Notes: generated by a model from the sequence alone, not told the origin. Counted from the stretch's first letter, positions 17,313-31,526 are shown. The stretch: DNA of 64,000 nucleotides from Scleromatobacter sp039920745 (GCA_039920745.1 JBDSDD010000002.1:8028-72027), one strand, 5' to 3'. Translations and numbers: made by a program.

Positions 17313-19480
17313 ACAGCAGTCAGGAGAATCGGAATATGCGGAGTTGGACCGCGGGAGCAGCGCTCGTTCTGGCGTTGGGTATGGGGTTGCCGATGACATC
17401 GTGGGCCGAGCCCAAGATCATGTCGGTCACCGGTTCGCAACAGGGTGGTACGGACGTCGTGCGCATCGAGCTGAGCGAAGCGTTGACGGCGGTTCCCGCC
17501 GGCTTCGCCGTGCAGACGCCGCCGCGCGTCGCGATCGATCTGCCTGGCGTGACCAACTCGTCCGGCAAGTCGAGCGTCGAGCTCAATCAAGGCAACGTCC
17601 GCTCCGTGAGCGTGGCCAGCTCGGGTGACCGCACGCGCCTGGTGCTCAACCTGAAGGTGCCGTCCAGGTATCGCGCCGAGATCCAGGGCAAGACGCTGCT
17701 GATCTCGCTCGACGCCGGCGCAGCGCCAGCTGCCACGGCCACAGCGACCGCCCCGGCCGCCGACACGCACTTCGCCAACAGCCAGAATTCCGACGTCCTG
17801 GACCTGCGTGATATCGACTTCCGTCGCGGCAACGATGGCGCTGGCCGCATCGTGGTCAACCTCGCCAGCACGCAGGTCGGTGTCGACCTGAAGCAGCAAG
17901 GCAAGGATCTGGTCATCGACTTCCTGCGCTCCAACGCGCCGGCACGCCTGCGCCGCCGCCTGGACGTCACTGACTTCGGCACGCCCGTGCAGACGATCAC
18001 CACCACGCAAGCCGGTGATCACGTGCACATGGTCGTCACGCCGACCGGTTCGTGGGAACACAGCGCCTACCAGACCGACAACCAGTTCGTGCTCGAAGTG
18101 CGCCCTGCCAAGGCCGACCCGAACAAGCTGGTGCCGGGACAAGGCTACACGGGCCAACGCCTGTCGCTGAACTTCCAGAGCATCGAAATCCGCGCGCTGC
18201 TGCAGATCATTGCCGACTTCAGCGACTTCAACGTCGTCACCAGCGATACCGTCACCGGTACCGTCACGCTGCGACTGAAGGACGTGCCCTGGGATCAGGC
18301 GCTCGACATCATTCTGCAGAGCAAGGGCCTCGACAAGCGGCGCTCCGGCAACGTGCTGTTGATCGCTCCCAAGGATGAGCTGGCTGCCAAGGAGCAGATC
18401 GACCTCGAGGCGAAGAAGAAGCTCGCTGACCTGGAACCGATGCGCACGCAGGCCTTCCAGCTCAACTACACCAAGTCAGATGACGTGTCCAAGGCACTGC
18501 TTGGCAGCGGCGGCAGCGGCACCAGCGGCACCAGCCGACTGCTGTCGATGCGCGGTACTGTCCTGTCGGAGCCCCGCACGAACCAGATCTTCGTCTCGGA
18601 CATTCCGTCCAAGCTTGAGGAAGTGCAGGCGTTGATCGCCCGCATCGACATCCCGTCGCGCCAGGTCATGATCGAGGCACGCATCGTCGAGGCCAGTGAC
18701 AACTTCGGCCGCGCGCTGGGCGTCAAGCTCGGTGCCTCCGACCTGCGCCTGGGCGCAGGGGGCACGCCGGGCTTCAACGTAGGCGGCAGCCAGTACGTGG
18801 CGGTCGGCGGCAACTACGAAGCAGCCGGCTACCAGACGGGCCAGCTTGCCGGCACGGCGCCTTACACCGATTCGCAGTTCGTCAATTTCCCCGCACAGGC
18901 CGGTATTGTCAGCTCGACGGCGGCGGCGGCGACCTTCGCCCTGTCGCTGTTCAGCGCCACCGCCAGCCGCTTTCTGAACCTCGAATTGTCCGCCCTGGAA
19001 GAAGACGGTTCCGGCCGCATCATCTCCAGCCCGCGCGTCATCACGGCGGACCAGGTACAGGCGGTCGTCGAATCAGGCGAAGAACTGCCGTACCAGCAGG
19101 CCACCTCGAGTGGTGCGACCTCGGTGTCCTTCCAAAAGGCCCAGATCCGGTTGCAGGTCACGCCGCAGATCACGCCGGAAGGCAACGTGATCCTGGACGT
19201 CGATGTCAACAAGGACAGCGTCGGCCGCAGCACGAGCGCCGGCTTCGCGATCAACACCAAGCACGTCAAGACGACCGCGCTGGTGGAGAATGGTGGCACT
19301 GTCGTTCTCGGCGGACTGTTCCAGCAGATCGATAGCAACGTGACTGATAAGATCCCTTTCTTGGGCGACATTCCGTTCCTGGGCAACTTGTTCAAGAGCA
19401 CGTCCAAGCTGTCGACGCGCACCGAACTGCTGATCTTCATCACGCCGCGCATCATCTCGGATCGCACGGTCGCGCATTGA
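17309..19480 (+). CDS. pilQ: type IV pilus secretin PilQ
   Basis: Outer-membrane secretin (723 aa) through which the pilus passes. The signal peptide ends near SWA (about residue 32). Two AMIN peptidoglycan-binding domains (about 38-140 and 165-265) are followed by an STN/N0 domain (RLSLNFQSIEIRALLQIIADF), a secretin N1 domain and the C-terminal secretin ring with the VENGGTVVLGGLFQ and PFLGDIPFLGNLFK motifs. A Gly/Ser/Thr-rich run (GSGGSGTSGTSR) sits in the N1 region. ATG 17309 overlaps the pilP stop. Confidence 0.96.
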   Translation: MNSSQENRNMRSWTAGAALVLALGMGLPMTSWAEPKIMSVTGSQQGGTDVVRIELSEALTAVPAGFAVQTPPRVAIDLPGVTNSSGKSSVELNQGNVRSVSVASSGDRTRLVLNLKVPSRYRAEIQGKTLLISLDAGAAPAATATATAPAADTHFANSQNSDVLDLRDIDFRRGNDGAGRIVVNLASTQVGVDLKQQGKDLVIDFLRSNAPARLRRRLDVTDFGTPVQTITTTQAGDHVHMVVTPTGSWEHSAYQTDNQFVLEVRPAKADPNKLVPGQGYTGQRLSLNFQSIEIRALLQIIADFSDFNVVTSDTVTGTVTLRLKDVPWDQALDIILQSKGLDKRRSGNVLLIAPKDELAAKEQIDLEAKKKLADLEPMRTQAFQLNYTKSDDVSKALLGSGGSGTSGTSRLLSMRGTVLSEPRTNQIFVSDIPSKLEEVQALIARIDIPSRQVMIEARIVEASDNFGRALGVKLGASDLRLGAGGTPGFNVGGSQYVAVGGNYEAAGYQTGQLAGTAPYTDSQFVNFPAQAGIVSSTAAAATFALSLFSATASRFLNLELSALEEDGSGRIISSPRVITADQVQAVVESGEELPYQQATSSGATSVSFQKAQIRLQVTPQITPEGNVILDVDVNKDSVGRSTSAGFAINTKHVKTTALVENGGTVVLGGLFQQIDSNVTDKIPFLGDIPFLGNLFKSTSKLSTRTELLIFITPRIISDRTVAH

Positions 19481-19490
19481 GGTGTTGAAA

Positions 19491-21188
19491 ATGAATTTCC
19501 AGGGACTCCAAAAGATGAAGACGATTCTCGCGGCAGTGACATTCGGCGCGATCCTGGCCGGTTGCAGCGCAGGCGGGGATCCCAAGCCAAAGACGCCAGG
19601 TACTGCGGAGGCCGCCGACCTGATCGTCACCGTCGACAAGAACGCCATCGCCGACACTGGTGCCGAAACGGCGACGGTCACCGTCACGGCCGTAGATTCG
19701 TCGCGCAACATCGTCGGTGGCGCACCCGTCACGATCGTTCCTGACCGCAACGGCCTCATCACCAGCAGCAGCGCCACCACGGCCAGCGGCACGGGCCAGG
19801 TCACGGGCGTGCTGGCTATCGGTGCCGACAAGTCCAACCGCACGATCGACGTCGTTGTCACCTCTGGCAGCATCACCAAGACCGTCAAGGTCGACGTCAC
19901 GGGCGCCCAGTTGCAGGCCACCCCCAGTTCGGCCGCACCAGCCACCACCGCCACCGTGCAGTTCGTGCTGGCCGACAAGGCCGGTACGCCCATCGCTGGC
20001 GAACCGATCGCGGTGACGCTCAACGGCGGCGCCGCCACCACCGCCAGCACGGACGTCCACGGTGCGTACACCTACAGCTACACGGCTCCATCCAGCCCGA
20101 CCGCATCCATCAGTGCCACGGCTGCGGGCGTGACGACAGCCACGACGGTCACGATCTCCACGATCAACACCAGTCCAGCGAGCGGCACCGTGTCGTCAGC
20201 TTCTTTGGCCGCCAACCCGGCCACGATCAACGTCAACACGGCGGGCTCCACGACAAATCAGGTCGCTGTGCGGGGATTGTTCTTGGGCGCCGGCAACGCG
20301 CCGATCTCTAACGTTCGGGTGCGATTCGACCTGAACGGCGACCCGAATCTCATTGGCGGCACGCTGACGTCGGGCACAAACTATGTCTATACCGACGCCA
20401 ACGGCGTGGCCGTGACCAGTTACATTCCCGGCACGCGGGGCAGCGGCAATCAGCAACTGATAATTCGCGCGTGCTGGAGCGAAACTGACTTCACCGCACC
20501 TGCTTGCCCGAACTCGGCGGCGGCCAACATCACGGTTGCCCAGAGCGGCGTCAGCATCTCGATCTTCCACAGCAACGCCGTCGTCGCGGACGCCGCCAAG
20601 CTCACCTACACGCAGCCGTTCACGGTGCAGGTGGTGGACTCCGTTGGCCAGCCGATCAGGGGCGTGTTGGTGACCGGATCGGTCGACCTGCCGCGCTTCT
20701 ACCGCGGGTACTGGTCTGGCCCTGCACCGTGGGTACAGGTCGTCCTGAACGTCTGTGACAACGAAGACATCAATCGCAACAGCGTCCTGGAAACCTATAC
20801 CGGGGGCGTGAAGGAAGACCAGAACAGTTCGGGCAAGCTGGAGCCGTACGCGGCCGACGTCGCGATCACCGCGCAGGCGGCGGGTTCGGACACCACCGAT
20901 GCATTTGGCCTGGCTTACTTCAATATGCAGTACGGCCAGAACATCGCGGGCTGGGACGACTACACGCTGAGCTTCAGTGCGCTCGTGGCGGGCACCGAAG
21001 GCAAGGCGGCCACGTCGGGGACGCTCGGCGTTCTAGCAAGCGCCGTCACGGCGGCAGTCGCACCCCCGTTCGAACTCAGCCCGTACAGCCTGAACCCGGC
21101 CAGTTCGCTTCCTGCTGCCGTCACCACGGCAACGATCACCGACCCCTCGACTGGCAGGTCGGGCCTTCTCTGCCACGCCCAGCCTTGA
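19491..21188 (+). CDS. lipoprotein with bacterial Ig-like (invasin/Big-type) domains, unknown function
   Basis: A 565-residue putative lipoprotein; lipobox ILAGC gives a lipidated C25. It is followed by Thr/Ala/Val-rich beta-sandwich repeats of Big_1-like character: residues about 43-135 (VTAVDSSRNIVGGAPVTIV), 140-230 (VLADKAGTPIAGEPIAVTL) and 245-360 (LFLGAGNAPISNVRVRF), then a distinct C-terminal half with a two-cysteine loop (CWSETDFTAPAC) and DNEDINRNSVLE. ATG 19491 has GAGG eight bases upstream. It lies 10 bp after pilQ and its stop overlaps the aroK TTG, so it is in the operon between genes that are usually adjacent. A surface adhesin or pilus accessory role is inference. The last ten residues look unlike a normal domain end. 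Confidence 0.8.
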   Translation: MNFQGLQKMKTILAAVTFGAILAGCSAGGDPKPKTPGTAEAADLIVTVDKNAIADTGAETATVTVTAVDSSRNIVGGAPVTIVPDRNGLITSSSATTASGTGQVTGVLAIGADKSNRTIDVVVTSGSITKTVKVDVTGAQLQATPSSAAPATTATVQFVLADKAGTPIAGEPIAVTLNGGAATTASTDVHGAYTYSYTAPSSPTASISATAAGVTTATTVTISTINTSPASGTVSSASLAANPATINVNTAGSTTNQVAVRGLFLGAGNAPISNVRVRFDLNGDPNLIGGTLTSGTNYVYTDANGVAVTSYIPGTRGSGNQQLIIRACWSETDFTAPACPNSAAANITVAQSGVSISIFHSNAVVADAAKLTYTQPFTVQVVDSVGQPIRGVLVTGSVDLPRFYRGYWSGPAPWVQVVLNVCDNEDINRNSVLETYTGGVKEDQNSSGKLEPYAADVAITAQAAGSDTTDAFGLAYFNMQYGQNIAGWDDYTLSFSALVAGTEGKAATSGTLGVLASAVTAAVAPPFELSPYSLNPASSLPAAVTTATITDPSTGRSGLLCHAQP

Positions 21189-21742
21189 CATTGGAAAGGC
21201 ACTGCCGCAGCGCGCTTGCGCTGATCGGCATGCCCGGTTGTGGAAAGTCCACGATCGGGCGACAACTGGCGCGCACGCGCCAGTTGCCATTTCTGGACTC
21301 CGATCACGAGATCGAGCGCTTTCTGGGCTGTTCCGTCCGCGAGTTCTTCGAACGTGAAGGCGAGGCCGCGTTTCGGGACGTCGAGGAGCGGGTGATCCGC
21401 GAGACCCTGTCCGCGCCCCAATCGCGCGTCGTGGCTACCGGCGGTGGGAGCGTGTTGCGTCCGGCCAACCGGGCGGTGATGAAGGCGCAGGCCACTGTGG
21501 TCTACCTGCACACGCAGCCCGAAGACCTGGCCCGGCGCCTCAGTCGCGATACCCAGCGCCCACTCCTCCAGGTGGCCGACCCGCGCCAGCGGCTGCGCGA
21601 CCTGTACGCGGTGCGTGACCCGATCTATCGCGAAATGGCCGACATCGTCGTCGACACCGCGCACAAATCGGCCGCGTTGCTGGTCAACCTGATATCCATG
21701 CAGCTCGACCTGAGCAGCGGGCCCCGCGAGGACGCAAAATAG
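21185..21742 (+). CDS. aroK: shikimate kinase
   Basis: Phosphorylates shikimate to shikimate 3-phosphate in the chorismate pathway. Walker A GMPGCGKST lies at residues 15-23, the substrate-binding DSDHEIE follows, then the GGGSV loop and the lid/adenine-contact region RDTQRPLL. 185 aa. The start is uncertain: TTG 21185 overlaps the upstream stop and TTG 21191 is an alternative; neither has a clear ribosome site, suggesting translation by coupling to the upstream lipoprotein gene. Confidence 0.93.
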   Translation: MTLERHCRSALALIGMPGCGKSTIGRQLARTRQLPFLDSDHEIERFLGCSVREFFEREGEAAFRDVEERVIRETLSAPQSRVVATGGGSVLRPANRAVMKAQATVVYLHTQPEDLARRLSRDTQRPLLQVADPRQRLRDLYAVRDPIYREMADIVVDTAHKSAALLVNLISMQLDLSSGPREDAK

Positions 21743-21748
21743 CCTCCG

Positions 21749-22873
21749 ATGCTGACCACTCCCGACCTCCTCCAAGACACACCGACCCGGGTGCAGATCG
21801 ACCTGGGCGACCGCAGCTACCCGATCCTGATCGGCGGCAAGCTGCTGGGCGACCCGGCAACCTGGGCTGCGCAGGCCAATCGGTATGCGTGCGCCCTGAT
21901 CGTCACGAACGAGACGGTCGACAAGCTCTACGCGCAGACGTTGGCCCAGGCGCTCGCGCCGCACTTCCTGCGCGTGCGCACGCTGGCGCTGCCAGACGGC
22001 GAGGTCTACAAGGACCTGGCGCACCTCAATCTCATCTTCGACGAACTGTTGGGGCAGGAGGCCGACCGGCGAACCGTGCTGTTTGCGCTCGGTGGGGGCG
22101 TCGTCGGCGACATGACTGGCTTCGCCGCGGCTTGCTACATGCGCGGCGTCGCGTTCGTGCAGGTGCCCACGACGCTGCTGGCGCAGGTCGACTCGTCGGT
22201 GGGCGGCAAGACCGCCGTCAACCATCCGCTGGGCAAGAACATGATCGGCGCGTTCTACCAACCGCAGCAGGTCGTCTGCGACCTGGCGGTGCTGGACACG
22301 CTGCCCGACCGCGAGATGTCCGCCGGCCTGGCCGAGGTCATCAAGTACGGCGCGAGCCTCGACGTCGACTTCCTGGGCTGGCTCGAGCGCCACATCGACG
22401 CCCTGCGCGACCGCGACCGCGCCGCGCTCACTCACGCGGTGCGCCGCTGCTGCGAGATCAAGGCGCACGTCGTAGGGGCCGACGAAAGGGAGGCCGGCTT
22501 GCGCGCCATCCTCAACTTCGGCCACACCTTCGGCCACGCGATCGAGGCCGGCATGGGCTACGGCGCCTGGCTGCACGGCGAGGGCGTCGGCTGTGGCATG
22601 GTGATGGCGGCTGAGCTGTCCGCGCGGCTGGGCTTGGTCTCCACTGCATTCGCACGCCGTATCGAGACCTTGATCGCCCGAGCAGGCTTGCCCGTGCGCG
22701 GGCCGGCCAACCTGGCGCCGGCGCGCTACCTCGAACTGATGCGCGTCGACAAGAAGTCGCTCAGCGGCGACATCCGCTTCGTGCTGCTGGACGGTGAGAG
22801 CCACGCCCTCGTGCGCGCGGCGCCCGAGGCGGCGGTCGTCGACGTCATCGCCGCGTTCACTGCGGCGGTCTGA
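21749..22873 (+). CDS. aroB: 3-dehydroquinate synthase
   Basis: Second step of the shikimate pathway, NAD- and metal-dependent, 374 aa. The NAD loop ALGGGVVGDMTGFAA, the substrate/zinc region (QVPTTLLAQVDSSVGGKTAVNHP) and the zinc histidines in LNFGHTFGHAIE and WLHGEGVGCGM are all present. It lies 6 bp after aroK, as in the conserved pilQ-aroK-aroB order. Confidence 0.96.
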   Translation: MLTTPDLLQDTPTRVQIDLGDRSYPILIGGKLLGDPATWAAQANRYACALIVTNETVDKLYAQTLAQALAPHFLRVRTLALPDGEVYKDLAHLNLIFDELLGQEADRRTVLFALGGGVVGDMTGFAAACYMRGVAFVQVPTTLLAQVDSSVGGKTAVNHPLGKNMIGAFYQPQQVVCDLAVLDTLPDREMSAGLAEVIKYGASLDVDFLGWLERHIDALRDRDRAALTHAVRRCCEIKAHVVGADEREAGLRAILNFGHTFGHAIEAGMGYGAWLHGEGVGCGMVMAAELSARLGLVSTAFARRIETLIARAGLPVRGPANLAPARYLELMRVDKKSLSGDIRFVLLDGESHALVRAAPEAAVVDVIAAFTAAV

Positions 22874-22887
22874 CCAGCGCGCTCGAC

Positions 22888-24078
22888 GTGATCGCCAGCC
22901 GGGTCCCTGAGCGGCCGCCTTATGCCAGCGACCCCGCGCAATCGCGCGGCCGGCGCCGCCCCGAGCCCGCGGCGCCGACGCGCACCGAATTCCAGCGCGA
23001 TCGTGACCGCATCGTCCACAGCACGGCGTTTCGCCGCCTCGTCTACAAGACCCAGGTCTTCCTGAACCACGAAGGAGACCTGTTCCGAACCCGGCTCACG
23101 CACTCGCTGGAAGTGGCGCAGCTCGGGCGCTCGGTTGCGCGCACGATGGGCCTCGACGAGGACCTGGTCGAGGCGATCGCGCTGGCGCACGACCTGGGTC
23201 ACACGCCGTTCGGGCATGCCGGGCAGGACGCGCTGGACGATTGCATGCGCGACCACGGCGGCTTCGAGCACAACCTGCAAAGCCTGCGCGTGGTTGACGA
23301 ACTCGAGCTGCGCTACCCCGAGTTCGACGGCCTGAATCTGACGCTGGAGACGCGCGAAGGCATTCTCAAGCGCATCACGCTGGCCCAGGCCCATGCGCTG
23401 GAGGCCATCGAACCCGGCGGTGTCGGTCACCGCTTCGTCGCGGGACTGCAGCCGGGCCTCGAGGCGCAGCTGACGAATCTGGCCGACGAGATCGCCTACA
23501 ACTGCCACGACGTCGACGACGGTATTCGCTCTGGCCTGATCGAGCACGCCCAGCTCGACGACGTGCCGCTCTACGCGCGCCTGCGCGACGAGGCGCTGGA
23601 CGCGCACCCCCGCTTGCGCACGCTGCCGGTGCGGCGACTCGTGAGCGAAACGCTGCGCTGCATCCTGTCGCAGATGATCTACGACCTGATCGCGACCAGC
23701 CAGGCCGTGATCGACGCAGCGGCTCCGGACAGCCCGCAGGCGGTGCGCGCGCTGCCGTTGCTGATGCGCTTCAGCCCGCAGATGCGCCACGAGAGCAGCG
23801 AGCTCAAGCGCTTTCTCTTCGCCAACCTCTACCGCCACCCGGTGGTGACGGCCACGACTGACCGTGCGCGCGACGTGGTGCGCGCATTGTTCGCGATCTA
23901 CCTCGATCGGCCGGCCGAGATGAGCGACGAGTTCCAGCAGTCCGTCGACCGCCCGCGCGCCGTCGCGGACTACATCGCCGGCATGACCGACCGCTTCGCG
24001 CTCAAGGAGCACCAACGCCTGACCGGCCAGGCGTTGTTCGGCAACTCGTGGGCCTCGCTCGGTCGAACGCCGACCTGA
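22888..24078 (+). CDS. dgt: deoxyguanosinetriphosphate triphosphohydrolase-like protein
   Basis: HD-domain dNTPase of 396 residues that releases tripolyphosphate from dNTPs. Metal ligands H72 (THSLEVAQ) and H101-D102 (AHDLGHTPFGHAG) are clear, as is a second region NCHDVDDGIRSG. The start is GTG 22888, 14 bp after aroB. It belongs to the shorter Dgt-like subfamily; exact nucleotide preference cannot be told from sequence. Confidence 0.92.
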   Translation: MIASRVPERPPYASDPAQSRGRRRPEPAAPTRTEFQRDRDRIVHSTAFRRLVYKTQVFLNHEGDLFRTRLTHSLEVAQLGRSVARTMGLDEDLVEAIALAHDLGHTPFGHAGQDALDDCMRDHGGFEHNLQSLRVVDELELRYPEFDGLNLTLETREGILKRITLAQAHALEAIEPGGVGHRFVAGLQPGLEAQLTNLADEIAYNCHDVDDGIRSGLIEHAQLDDVPLYARLRDEALDAHPRLRTLPVRRLVSETLRCILSQMIYDLIATSQAVIDAAAPDSPQAVRALPLLMRFSPQMRHESSELKRFLFANLYRHPVVTATTDRARDVVRALFAIYLDRPAEMSDEFQQSVDRPRAVADYIAGMTDRFALKEHQRLTGQALFGNSWASLGRTPT

Positions 24079-24123
24079 GAAGCACTGCACGGACTTCGGG
24101 TTCGCCACGAGCCTTGATCAAAT

Positions 24124-25132
24124 AGGGGCCAGCTAAAATGCGGAGATGGCCCGCCTCACCCGTCTCTCGCTACCCGGACTGCCGCATCACCTGATGCAGA
24201 TCGGCAACAATCGGCAAGAGATCTTCGTCGACGACGAAGACAGGCAGGCCTGGTGCGCCCACCTGCGCGAGGCCAGCCTGGTGGCGCGCGTCGACATCCA
24301 TGCCTACGTGTTGATGTCCAACCATGTCCATCTGCTGGCCACGCCGCGGGACAGCGCGGATGGCCTGAGCACGATGATGCAGTCGCTCGGGCGGCGCTAC
24401 GTCGCGGCCTTCAATCGCCGCCACGACCGCTCCGGCACGCTGTGGGAGGGCCGTTTCCGGGCCGCACTGGTCGACCCTGACGACTCGTTGCTTACCTGCA
24501 TGCGCTACATCGACAGCCACGCGCAGCGCAGTGGCCTGGTGGCGGACGCCTGCGACTACGCGTGGTCCAGCTGCGCCCACCACCTCGGCCGCCGGCGCGA
24601 TCCGCTGATCGTCGACCATGCGCGCTACTGGGCGCTTGGCAACACACCGTTCGAGCGTGAGGGGGCTTTCCGCAGCTTTCTCGATGAAGGGGTCAGCTTG
24701 CGCGAAGCCCAGGCGATCTCGCAGGCGACACGACGCGGCTGGCCGATCGCCGGCGTCGAAGGCCAGCGTCGCCTCGCTGCCCAACTGGGTCGCGACATCG
24801 TCCCACGCCCACGCGGTCGTCCACGCCGCGTCGAACCCTCTGTAGGCTGACAGGCGCCAGGTGGCCTCGCGACACCTGCGGTGCAAGTCGACCGCGCGAT
24901 CGCCGCGTCGAACCCCGCAATACCCGAGAAAATCGTTCGAACAGCGCTGCGTCAAGCAGGCTCAAATCCCTGCTCGCCACGACCAATATCCAGTCATTCG
25001 GCCCATTGGCCATCCAAAAGCACCACCGTGGGGCACAGCAACCCCACATCGCGACCGCAACTTACTATGGCCCCATATAAAATCGCACCATGTCAATGCA
25101 AACACATAAAACATTACTGACCCCCTTTTAAT
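24124..25132 (+). mobile_element. possible RAYT/IS200-like element around the transposase gene
   Basis: The transposase gene is flanked by related short motifs in inverted orientation: AGGGGCCAGCTAAAATG just before it (24124-24140), and at 25112-25130 a sequence whose complement reads AAAAGGGGGTCAGTAATG. Both share GGGGYCAG followed by T/A-rich bases. The downstream 280 bp is distinctly AT-richer than the surroundings. Boundaries are tentative. Confidence 0.3.
24146..24850 (+). CDS. REP-associated tyrosine transposase-like protein (Y1_Tnp/HUH)
   Basis: A 234-residue single-strand DNA transposase of the IS200/RAYT superfamily. The HUH metal motif is H60-V-H62 in MSNHVHLLATP and the candidate nucleophile is Y85 in LGRRYVAAFNRRHDRSG; the segment GTLWEGRFRAALVD is typical of RAYT proteins. 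RAYTs are usually single-copy, domesticated enzymes associated with dispersed REP palindromes rather than mobile insertion sequences. It lies alone between dgt and gltB, interrupting the usual dgt-gltB adjacency, and codon use resembles the neighbours. Confidence 0.85.
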   Translation: MARLTRLSLPGLPHHLMQIGNNRQEIFVDDEDRQAWCAHLREASLVARVDIHAYVLMSNHVHLLATPRDSADGLSTMMQSLGRRYVAAFNRRHDRSGTLWEGRFRAALVDPDDSLLTCMRYIDSHAQRSGLVADACDYAWSSCAHHLGRRRDPLIVDHARYWALGNTPFEREGAFRSFLDEGVSLREAQAISQATRRGWPIAGVEGQRRLAAQLGRDIVPRPRGRPRRVEPSVG

Positions 25133-25197
25133 GGGTTTGCCCCTGCTGCGCAGCTGGTTTAATCTTCGGGTTTTCCAGCGCTGAAGAAGGATTCGCC
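24851..25197. other. AT-richer intergenic region before gltB
   Basis: 347 bp without a convincing gene; small open frames here lack coding character. It contains the right-hand flank of the possible RAYT element and, in its last 60 bp, the likely gltB promoter. Base composition is clearly lower in GC than the surroundings (for example 25060-25130). Confidence 0.6.
25137..25165 (+). promoter_or_regulatory. likely sigma-70 promoter of gltBD
   Basis: TTGCCC (25137-25142), 17-bp spacer, TAATCT (25160-25165), 32 bp before the gltB ATG; a GAAGGA ribosome site follows. Confidence 0.45.
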
Positions 25198-29976
<4,779 letters not shown>

Positions 29977-30043
29977 CCCAGCCAGAAGAACGTGCACGCT
30001 CGCGAGGCGGGCGGTGCACGGCAACCAGCATCAGGAAGAGAAC

Positions 30044-31510
30044 ATGGGAAAAGTCACCGGCTTCATGGAGTACGAGCGCCTCGAGGAGGGCTATGCGCCC
30101 GTCCAGACGCGCCTCAAGAACTACAAGGAATTCGTCATCGGCCTGAAGGCGGACGACGCCAAGGTGCAGGCCGCGCGCTGCATGGATTGCGGCACACCGT
30201 TCTGCAACAGCGGCTGCCCGGTCAACAACATCATTCCGGACTTCAACGACCTGGTCTTCTCGAACCAGTGGAAGCATGCCGCCACCGTGCTGCACTCGAC
30301 CAACAACTTCCCCGAGTTCACTGGCCGCATCTGCCCCGCGCCGTGCGAGGCAGCGTGCGTGCTCAACGTCAATGACGACGCGGTGGGCATCAAGTCCATC
30401 GAGCACGCGATCATCGACCGCGCGTGGCAGGAGGGCTGGGTCGCGCCGCAGCCGGCCGCCGCGCGCACGGGCCGCAAGGTCGCCGTCGTCGGCTCCGGCC
30501 CCGCGGGCCTGGCTGCCGCGCAGCAGCTCGCTCGCGTCGGCCACGACGTGACGGTGTTCGAGAAGAACGACCGTGTCGGCGGCCTGCTGCGCTACGGCAT
30601 TCCCGACTTCAAGATGGAGAAGTCGCACATCGACCGCCGCATCACCCAGATGGAGGCCGAAGGCGTCACGTTCCGCACCGGCGTCGTCGTCGGCGACTGG
30701 CCCAAGGGCTCGACGATCACGAATTTCGGCAAGGAAGCGATCTCCGCCGAACAGCTGAAGTCCGAGTTCGACGCCGTGCTGCTGGCCGCCGGCGCCGAAG
30801 TTTCGCGCGACCTGCCGGTGCCGGGCCGCGACCTCGACGGCGTGCAGTACGCGATGGAGTTCCTGCCGCAGCAAAACAAGGTCAACGCCGGCGACAAGAT
30901 GAAGGGCCAGACGCTGGCCACGGCCAAGAACGTGATCGTGATCGGTGGAGGCGACACCGGCAGCGACTGCGTTGGCACCAGCAACCGCCACGGCGCCAAG
31001 AGCGTCACGCAGTTCGAGCTGATGCCGATGCCGCCGGAGCAGGAGAACAAGCCCCTGGTGTGGCCGTACTGGCCCACCAAGCTGCGCACGTCGTCGTCGC
31101 ACGAGGAAGGTTGCTCGCGCGAATTCGCCATTGCCACCAAGGAGTTCCTGGGCGAGAAGGGCAAGCTGACCGGCCTGAAGACCGTGCAGATCGAGTTCAA
31201 GGACGGCCGTCTCGCCGAAGTGGCCGGCACCGAGAAGGTCTGGCCGGCCGAGCTGGTGCTGCTGGCGATGGGCTTCACGAACCCGATGTCGCAACTGTTG
31301 CAGTCGTTCGGCGTCGATGCCGATTCGCGCGGCAACGCGAAGGCCGGCGTCGACGAGAAGGCGGGCTACAAGACCAGCGCCGACAAGGTGTGGGCTGCCG
31401 GAGACGTGCGCCGCGGCCAGTCGCTGGTCGTCTGGGCAATCCGTGAAGGCCGCCAGGCGGCGCGCGCGATCGACCTCGCGCTGATGGGCTGCACCACGCT
31501 GCCGCGTTGA
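30044..31510 (+). CDS. gltD: glutamate synthase (NADPH), small subunit
   Basis: The 488-residue beta subunit that passes electrons from NADPH via FAD to GltB. Cysteine clusters for two 4Fe-4S centres are ARCMDCGTPFCNSGCP and GRICPAPCEAAC. Dinucleotide folds are VAVVGSGPAGLAAAQ (FAD) and VIVIGGGDTGSDC (NADPH). ATG 30044 matches the family start (MGKVTGFMEYERL) and follows an AGGAAGAG ribosome site. A strong terminator follows. Confidence 0.97.
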   Translation: MGKVTGFMEYERLEEGYAPVQTRLKNYKEFVIGLKADDAKVQAARCMDCGTPFCNSGCPVNNIIPDFNDLVFSNQWKHAATVLHSTNNFPEFTGRICPAPCEAACVLNVNDDAVGIKSIEHAIIDRAWQEGWVAPQPAAARTGRKVAVVGSGPAGLAAAQQLARVGHDVTVFEKNDRVGGLLRYGIPDFKMEKSHIDRRITQMEAEGVTFRTGVVVGDWPKGSTITNFGKEAISAEQLKSEFDAVLLAAGAEVSRDLPVPGRDLDGVQYAMEFLPQQNKVNAGDKMKGQTLATAKNVIVIGGGDTGSDCVGTSNRHGAKSVTQFELMPMPPEQENKPLVWPYWPTKLRTSSSHEEGCSREFAIATKEFLGEKGKLTGLKTVQIEFKDGRLAEVAGTEKVWPAELVLLAMGFTNPMSQLLQSFGVDADSRGNAKAGVDEKAGYKTSADKVWAAGDVRRGQSLVVWAIREGRQAARAIDLALMGCTTLPR

Positions 31511-31526
31511 ACCTTCGCACGGCGAC

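Noticed and set aside
20960..22804. 614-codon minus-strand frame opposite aroK and aroB
   Set aside because: Antisense shadow; sense-strand motifs are decisive.
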